NCBI GenBank assembly: GCA_019233165.1
Contig: JAFAMS010000417.1
Location: 1-10,452 of the forward strand
Origin: Vulcanimicrobiota bacterium
Lineage (GTDB): Bacteria > Vulcanimicrobiota > Vulcanimicrobiia > Vulcanimicrobiales > Vulcanimicrobiaceae
Reading direction: 5' to 3'
Length of the DNA stretch: 10,452 nucleotides
In this document: positions 4,947 through 10,452 of the stretch, one piece after another
Position numbering within the stretch: the first letter of the stretch is position 1
Layout: each line of letters opens with the position of its first letter
Program-made: the position numbers and the translations under genes
Notes under the pieces: generated by a model
The model's database searches: none
What the model was told of the DNA's origin: nothing
What the model saw: only the letters and a program-made list of their open reading frames with translations

Positions 4947-7160
4947 GTGGCAAAGCCACTCATCATCGTCGAATCGCCGACGAAAGCGCGTACGATCAAG
5001 AAGTTTTTGCCGGCGCGATACGCCGTCAAGGCCTCGGTCGGCCACGTCCGCGATTTGCCCAAGAGCACCCTGGGCGTCGACGTCGATCACGGCTTCCAGC
5101 CCAAGTATCTCACTATTAAAGGGAAGGGCGACGTCATCAAAGAGCTGCGGGCTGCGACCAAGGCCGCGAGCGACGTCTATCTGGCGACCGACCCCGACCG
5201 CGAGGGCGAGTCGATCGCCTGGCATCTCGCCGAGCTCCTGAAGCTCGAGAAGCCCAAACGGATCGAGCTGCACGAAATCACCAAAGAGGCAACCCTCGCG
5301 GCGCTCAAGACGCCGCAAGAGATCGACGTCTCGCTGGTCAACGCGCAGCAGGCGCGCCGCATCCTCGACCGGCTCGTCGGTTACAAAATCTCCCCGCTGC
5401 TGTGGGCGAAGGTTCGCGGGGGCCTCTCGGCCGGGCGCGTGCAGTCGGTCGCCGTGCGCTTGATCGTCGACCGCGAGCGCGAGATCGCAGCGTTCGTCCC
5501 CAAAGAATACTGGTCGATCACGGCACAGCTGGCGTCCGAAGGCGCTCCCGCGACCGTTTTCCCGGCCGAGTTCCTCTCCCGCGATGGCCAGAAGCTCGAG
5601 ATCGGCGACCGGAGCCTCGCCGACGAAATCGTCGCCGCGGTGAAAGACGCGAGCTGGCGCATCGAAAGCGTCAAGCAGCGAGAAGCCCGCCGCAATCCGG
5701 CGCCGCCGTTCACGACCTCGACGCTGCAACAAGAGGCTTCGCGACGTCTGAAGATCCGGGTGCGCCGCGCGATGCAGCTCGCCCAGGCGCTCTACGAGGG
5801 CGTCGATCTCGGCGCGGAAGGGACCGTCGGTCTCATCACCTACATGCGCACCGACTCGACGCGCATCGCCGACGCGGCGCGCGAGCAGAGCCAGGCGTTC
5901 ATCGCCGCGACCTACGGGCGCGACTACGTCGGGCCGTACCGTGCGCCGCGCTTGCGGGAAGGCGCGCAAGACGCGCATGAGGCGATCCGGCCGACGTCGG
6001 TCGAACGGACGCCCGAACGAATGGCCGGGTTCCTGCGGCGCGACGAGCTGCGCCTCTACAAATTGATTTGGGAGCGCTTCGTCGCCTCGCAGATGGCGGC
6101 CGCAGTCTACGATCAAACGACCGTCGACATCCGCGCCGACGGCGGCGGCCACGAACACGTCTTCCGCGCAACCGGGAGCGTCTTGAAGTTCCCCGGCTTC
6201 ACCGCCGTCTACGAAGAAGGCCTCGACGACGTGCTCTCGGGAGCGCAACGAAACGGCAAGACGACGCGGCCGCGCGTCATGCTGCCGCCGCTTACCGCCG
6301 AGGAAATGCTCGCGCTGCGCGGGCTTGAGCCGAAGCAACATTTCACCGAGCCGCCCCCGCGCTACACCGAAGCGACGCTCGTTCGCGCGCTCGAAGAGAA
6401 CGGGATCGGTCGTCCCTCGACCTACAGTTCGATCGTCGAAACGGTCCAGGCGCGCGGCTACGTGCAGCAGCTCGAACGCCGCTTTCACCCGACCGAGATC
6501 GGGATCGCCGTGAACGACTTGCTCGTCGAGCATTTCCCCGACATCGTCGACGTCGGCTTCACCGCCACGATGGAGCAGCGTCTCGACCGGATCGAAGAGA
6601 GCCCGGCGGTCTGGGAACCGACGGCCGAGCTGCTCGCGGAATTCTACGCCGAGTTCAAGCGCGAGCTCGACGAGGCCGAGAAGAAGCTGCCGAAGCTCGA
6701 GATGCGCGACGAGCCGACCGACGAGATCTGTCCGAATTGCGGGCGGCCGATGGTGATCAAGACGGGCCGGTTCGGGCGTTTCATCTCCTGCACGGGTTAT
6801 CCCGAATGCAAGACGACGCGGCCGATTCTCAAAGACACCGGGGCGAAGTGCCCCAAGGACGGCGGGATGATCGTCGAGCGCAAATCGCGCAAAGGTCGGA
6901 TCTTCTACGGGTGTGCGAACTACCCGGCGTGCGATTTCGTCTCGTGGGATCGCGTCGTCCCCGAACCGTGCCCGGTGTGCGGCGCGTACGTGGTCGCGAA
7001 GACGCGGCGCGGCGGCAGCGTTGCGCTGGAATGCTCGAACGACCGCACGCACGACCTCGCAGGTCTCGGCCGCAAAGACGCCGCGGGCGAGACGGTCGAA
7101 GGCGAGACCTCAGCCTCCGCGGACGAAGTAGAATCCGATCTGGAGCATGTCCCCGTCTGA
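4947..7160 (+). CDS. topA: DNA topoisomerase I (type IA)
   Basis: Relaxes negatively supercoiled DNA by single-strand passage through a 5'-phosphotyrosine intermediate, setting chromosomal superhelicity. From GTG 4947 the protein has 737 residues. The TOPRIM domain is at the N-terminus, with Glu9 in IIVESPTKA and the Mg-binding DPDRE (Asp82, Asp84, Glu86). The catalytic Tyr299 lies in GLITYMRTDSTRIA (E. coli Tyr319). Toroid and gate domains follow, including GIGRPSTYSSIVETVQ and TEIGIAVNDLL. The C-terminus carries three zinc-ribbon repeats: Cys595/598/615/621, then Cys635/Asp638/Cys656/Cys662, then Cys675/678/696 with His702. The second repeat has Asp in place of one ligand and the third may use His. 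A GTG at 4872 would extend the frame but lies upstream of the predicted promoter and adds non-conserved sequence. It is the first gene of the operon and its stop overlaps trmFO by 14 bases. Confidence 0.97.
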   Translation: MAKPLIIVESPTKARTIKKFLPARYAVKASVGHVRDLPKSTLGVDVDHGFQPKYLTIKGKGDVIKELRAATKAASDVYLATDPDREGESIAWHLAELLKLEKPKRIELHEITKEATLAALKTPQEIDVSLVNAQQARRILDRLVGYKISPLLWAKVRGGLSAGRVQSVAVRLIVDREREIAAFVPKEYWSITAQLASEGAPATVFPAEFLSRDGQKLEIGDRSLADEIVAAVKDASWRIESVKQREARRNPAPPFTTSTLQQEASRRLKIRVRRAMQLAQALYEGVDLGAEGTVGLITYMRTDSTRIADAAREQSQAFIAATYGRDYVGPYRAPRLREGAQDAHEAIRPTSVERTPERMAGFLRRDELRLYKLIWERFVASQMAAAVYDQTTVDIRADGGGHEHVFRATGSVLKFPGFTAVYEEGLDDVLSGAQRNGKTTRPRVMLPPLTAEEMLALRGLEPKQHFTEPPPRYTEATLVRALEENGIGRPSTYSSIVETVQARGYVQQLERRFHPTEIGIAVNDLLVEHFPDIVDVGFTATMEQRLDRIEESPAVWEPTAELLAEFYAEFKRELDEAEKKLPKLEMRDEPTDEICPNCGRPMVIKTGRFGRFISCTGYPECKTTRPILKDTGAKCPKDGGMIVERKSRKGRIFYGCANYPACDFVSWDRVVPEPCPVCGAYVVAKTRRGGSVALECSNDRTHDLAGLGRKDAAGETVEGETSASADEVESDLEHVPV

Positions 7161-8511
7161 ACCGCTGATCGTCGTCGGCGGCGGCCTCGCCGGCTGCGAG
7201 GCCGCATGGCAGGCCGCGGAAGCCGGGATCGCCGTCCGGTTATTCGAGATGCGGCCGCATCGTCGTTCGCCGGCGCACCAAACCGATCGACTCGCCGAGC
7301 TCGTCTGCAGCAACTCGATGCGCGGCGCCGCGCTGGAGAACGCGGTCGGGCTCCTCAAAGAAGAGCTTTTCCGGTGCAGCTCGCTCGTGATCGAAGCCGC
7401 GCGACGTAGCGCCGTCCCCGCGGGAGGCGCGCTCGCGGTCGACCGCGAGCGCTTCAGCGCCGAAGTCGAACGTAAGATCGCCGAGCACCCTCTGATCGAG
7501 CTGCGACGCGAAGAGATCGGCGCGCTTCCTCCCGCGCGCCCCGCAATCGTCGCTTGCGGTCCGCTCCCCGGACCGGGGCTGGCCGATGCGATCGACCGGC
7601 TCGTCGGGGCGCGCCGGCTTCACTACTACGATGCCGCGGCGCCAATCGTCGCCGCCGATTCGATCGACGAGACGCCGATGTTCCGCAAGTCGCGCTACGA
7701 CAAAGGCGACGGCGACGACTACCTCAACATCCCGCTGGACCGCGAAACGTATCTCCGGCTCGTCGAAGATCTAAGAACGCTCCCGCGCCACGAACCCAAA
7801 GAGTTCGAGAAAGAGCGCGAAGACGGAAAGGTCCCGTACTTCGAGGGTTGTCTTCCGATCGAAGAGATGGCGGACCGCGGTGAGGACACGCTCCGCTTTG
7901 GACCGCTCAAACCGGTCGGTCTGCGCGATCCGCGGACCGGAAAGACGCCGTACGCGGTCGTGCAGTTGCGCAAGGAGAACGCCGCGGGGACGGCGCTGAA
8001 TCTCGTCGGCTTCCAAACGCGGCTCTCGTGGCCGGCGCAGAAAGAGGCGTTTGGAAAGCTCCCGGGCTTGCAAGACGCCGAGTGGATTCGCCTGGGCGTG
8101 ATGCATCGCAACACGTTCATCGAGAGCCCGCGACTCCTGGACGCACACTTGCGGCTGCGCTCGCGACCGGCACTCTGGTTCGCCGGGCAGATCACCGGCG
8201 CCGAAGGTTACGTCGAAGCGGCAGCTTGCGGACTGATTGCCGGGCGCGCGGCGGCGCGGACGCTGCAGGAGCTCGAACCGCTTGCCGTTCCGGCCGATTC
8301 GGCGCTCGGCGCGATCGTAGCCCATCTCACGAACGAGGCGACCGCCGACTTTCAGCCGGCCAACGTGAGCTGGGCGTATTTTACGCCGCCGCCCGGACCG
8401 CCGATCCGCGAGAAGAAAGCGCGCCGGCTTGCGATGGCCGAGCGCGCGCTCGCCCTGGTCGAAGCATGGGACGCAGCCCACCGTGCAACCCGGCTGGCCC
8501 GCGTCGGGTAG
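7147..8511 (+). CDS. trmFO: Methylenetetrahydrofolate-tRNA-(uracil-5-)-methyltransferase TrmFO
   Basis: FAD- and folate-dependent enzyme that makes 5-methyluridine at position 54 of the tRNA T-loop, using methylenetetrahydrofolate as carbon donor and NAD(P)H as reductant; it replaces the SAM-dependent TrmA of enterobacteria. The 454 residues align along their length with the B. subtilis protein as I recall it. Features: an N-terminal FAD dinucleotide motif VVGGGLAGCEAAW (9-21), FEMRP, and AELVCSNSMR with Cys54. Then come VPAGGALAVDRERF, YYDAAAPIV, KSRYDKG, PYFEGCLPIE with Cys235, PYAVVQLR, VGFQTRLSW, GVMHRNTFI and FAGQITGAEGYVEAAACGL. The two cysteines match those implicated in catalysis in B. 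subtilis TrmFO (53 and 226). The ATG at 7147 lies inside the end of topA; GGAG is only one base away, so initiation probably relies on coupling to topA. hslV begins 9 bases after the stop. Confidence 0.97.
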   Translation: MSPSEPLIVVGGGLAGCEAAWQAAEAGIAVRLFEMRPHRRSPAHQTDRLAELVCSNSMRGAALENAVGLLKEELFRCSSLVIEAARRSAVPAGGALAVDRERFSAEVERKIAEHPLIELRREEIGALPPARPAIVACGPLPGPGLADAIDRLVGARRLHYYDAAAPIVAADSIDETPMFRKSRYDKGDGDDYLNIPLDRETYLRLVEDLRTLPRHEPKEFEKEREDGKVPYFEGCLPIEEMADRGEDTLRFGPLKPVGLRDPRTGKTPYAVVQLRKENAAGTALNLVGFQTRLSWPAQKEAFGKLPGLQDAEWIRLGVMHRNTFIESPRLLDAHLRLRSRPALWFAGQITGAEGYVEAAACGLIAGRAAARTLQELEPLAVPADSALGAIVAHLTNEATADFQPANVSWAYFTPPPGPPIREKKARRLAMAERALALVEAWDAAHRATRLARVG

Positions 8512-8520
8512 GTTGGGCGG

Positions 8521-9057
8521 ATGCCGCGAATTCGCTCGACTACGATCCTCGCCGTCCTCCGCGACGGAAAGCTGGCGATCGCCGGCGACGGCCAGGTCAC
8601 GTTCGACAAGACGGTGATGAAGCACGGCGCGCGCAAAGTCAGGCGCATCGCCGACGGCAAGGTATTGGCCGGGTTTGCCGGCTCGGCGGCGGATGGGATC
8701 ACGCTTCTGGAAAAGTTCGAGTCGAAGCTCGGCGAGTACAAGAACAACATCGTGCGCGCCGCCGTCGAGCTCGCCAAGGATTGGCGGCAAGACCGCGCGC
8801 TGCGCCGACTCGAAGCGCTCCTGATCGTCGGGACGAACGAGCACCTCTTCGTCCTCTCGGGGAACGGCGACGTGATCGAGCCCGACGACGGGATCGCGGC
8901 GGTCGGCTCGGGTGGGCCGTACGCCCAAGCCGCCGCGCTTGCGCTGGCGCAAAACACGGCCCTGAGCTCCGCCGAGATCGCGCGCAAAGCGCTGGAGATT
9001 GCGGGAAAGATCGATATCTACACCAACGCCGACGTCGTCGTCGAAAGCTTGAGCTGA
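8521..9057 (+). CDS. hslV: ATP-dependent protease proteolytic subunit HslV (ClpQ)
   Basis: Threonine peptidase that forms the dodecameric core of the bacterial proteasome-like HslVU (ClpQY) complex and degrades proteins unfolded by HslU. Of its 178 residues, MPRIRS is a six-residue propeptide. The mature N-terminus TTILAV would expose Thr7 as the catalytic Thr1. Conserved active-site residues fall in register: Asp23 in AGDGQ (mature 17) and Lys39 in ARKVRR (mature 33). GSGGPYA lies at 129-135, and AVELAKDWR and GNGDVIEP are family hallmarks. The propeptide is longer than the single Met of E. coli; it assumes ATG 8521, and no other ATG or GTG precedes TTILAV. The region before the start is G-rich (ggttgggcgg) and may serve as a weak ribosome-binding site. 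hslU starts 4 bases after the stop, as expected for co-expressed partners. Confidence 0.97.
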   Translation: MPRIRSTTILAVLRDGKLAIAGDGQVTFDKTVMKHGARKVRRIADGKVLAGFAGSAADGITLLEKFESKLGEYKNNIVRAAVELAKDWRQDRALRRLEALLIVGTNEHLFVLSGNGDVIEPDDGIAAVGSGGPYAQAAALALAQNTALSSAEIARKALEIAGKIDIYTNADVVVESLS

Positions 9058-9061
9058 GCCG

Positions 9062-10452
<1,391 letters not shown>

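Noticed and set aside
4460..5119. + strand Leu/Arg-rich frame (LRAFLRP-type repeats) opposite the basic-protein gene
   Set aside because: The periodicity is just the reverse complement of the RK repeats. It runs through the intergenic promoters into topA in another frame and has no good ribosome-binding site.
4908..7052. 714-codon open frame antisense to topA
   Set aside because: It is the complement of a clearly conserved topA gene in high-GC DNA, where antisense frames stay open because of codon bias. It shows no recognisable domain.

Overview
This is a high-GC bacterial chromosome segment of housekeeping genes, packed tightly and with frequent GTG starts. No phage, insertion-sequence, CRISPR or RNA-gene signature is visible. 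The lineage cannot be fixed from the sequence alone. A FAD/folate-type TrmFO, the topA-trmFO-hslV-hslU order, DXS (MEP isoprenoid pathway) and SecG point to a bacterium outside the Gammaproteobacteria. A deep-branching high-GC phylum such as Eremiobacterota is my low-confidence guess.

Layout. Bases 2-4400 (+ strand) carry a probable operon: dxs (5' end just outside the window), secG, and two oligopeptide/dipeptide-type ABC ATPases (OppD-like and OppF-like). Gaps are 38 and 3 bases and the two ATPase genes overlap by 4. No permease or binding-protein gene is in the window. A strong hairpin at 4408-4439 separates this operon from a convergent minus-strand gene (4465-4761). That gene encodes a 98-residue, extremely Lys/Arg-rich, histone-H1-like protein built from an 11-residue repeat.

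The 185-base interval 4762-4946 is the longest non-coding stretch. It holds back-to-back promoters for the basic protein (-) and topA (+), plus a perfect 23-bp dyad in the leader of the basic-protein gene. From 4947 to the right edge runs a second + strand operon: topA (DNA topoisomerase I), trmFO (tRNA m5U54 methylation), hslV (protease) and hslU (its AAA+ unfoldase, cut by the window edge). Junctions are a 14-base overlap, a 9-base gap and a 4-base gap.

The least ordinary item is the basic repeat protein and its control region. A candidate nucleoid-compacting protein is divergently paired with topoisomerase I, so two determinants of DNA topology may share a regulatory interval. Everything else looks like intact core metabolism, secretion, uptake and proteostasis genes, with modest lineage-specific variations: an Ala-rich SecG N-terminal extension, an enlarged HslU I domain, and no xerC/codV between trmFO and hslV.
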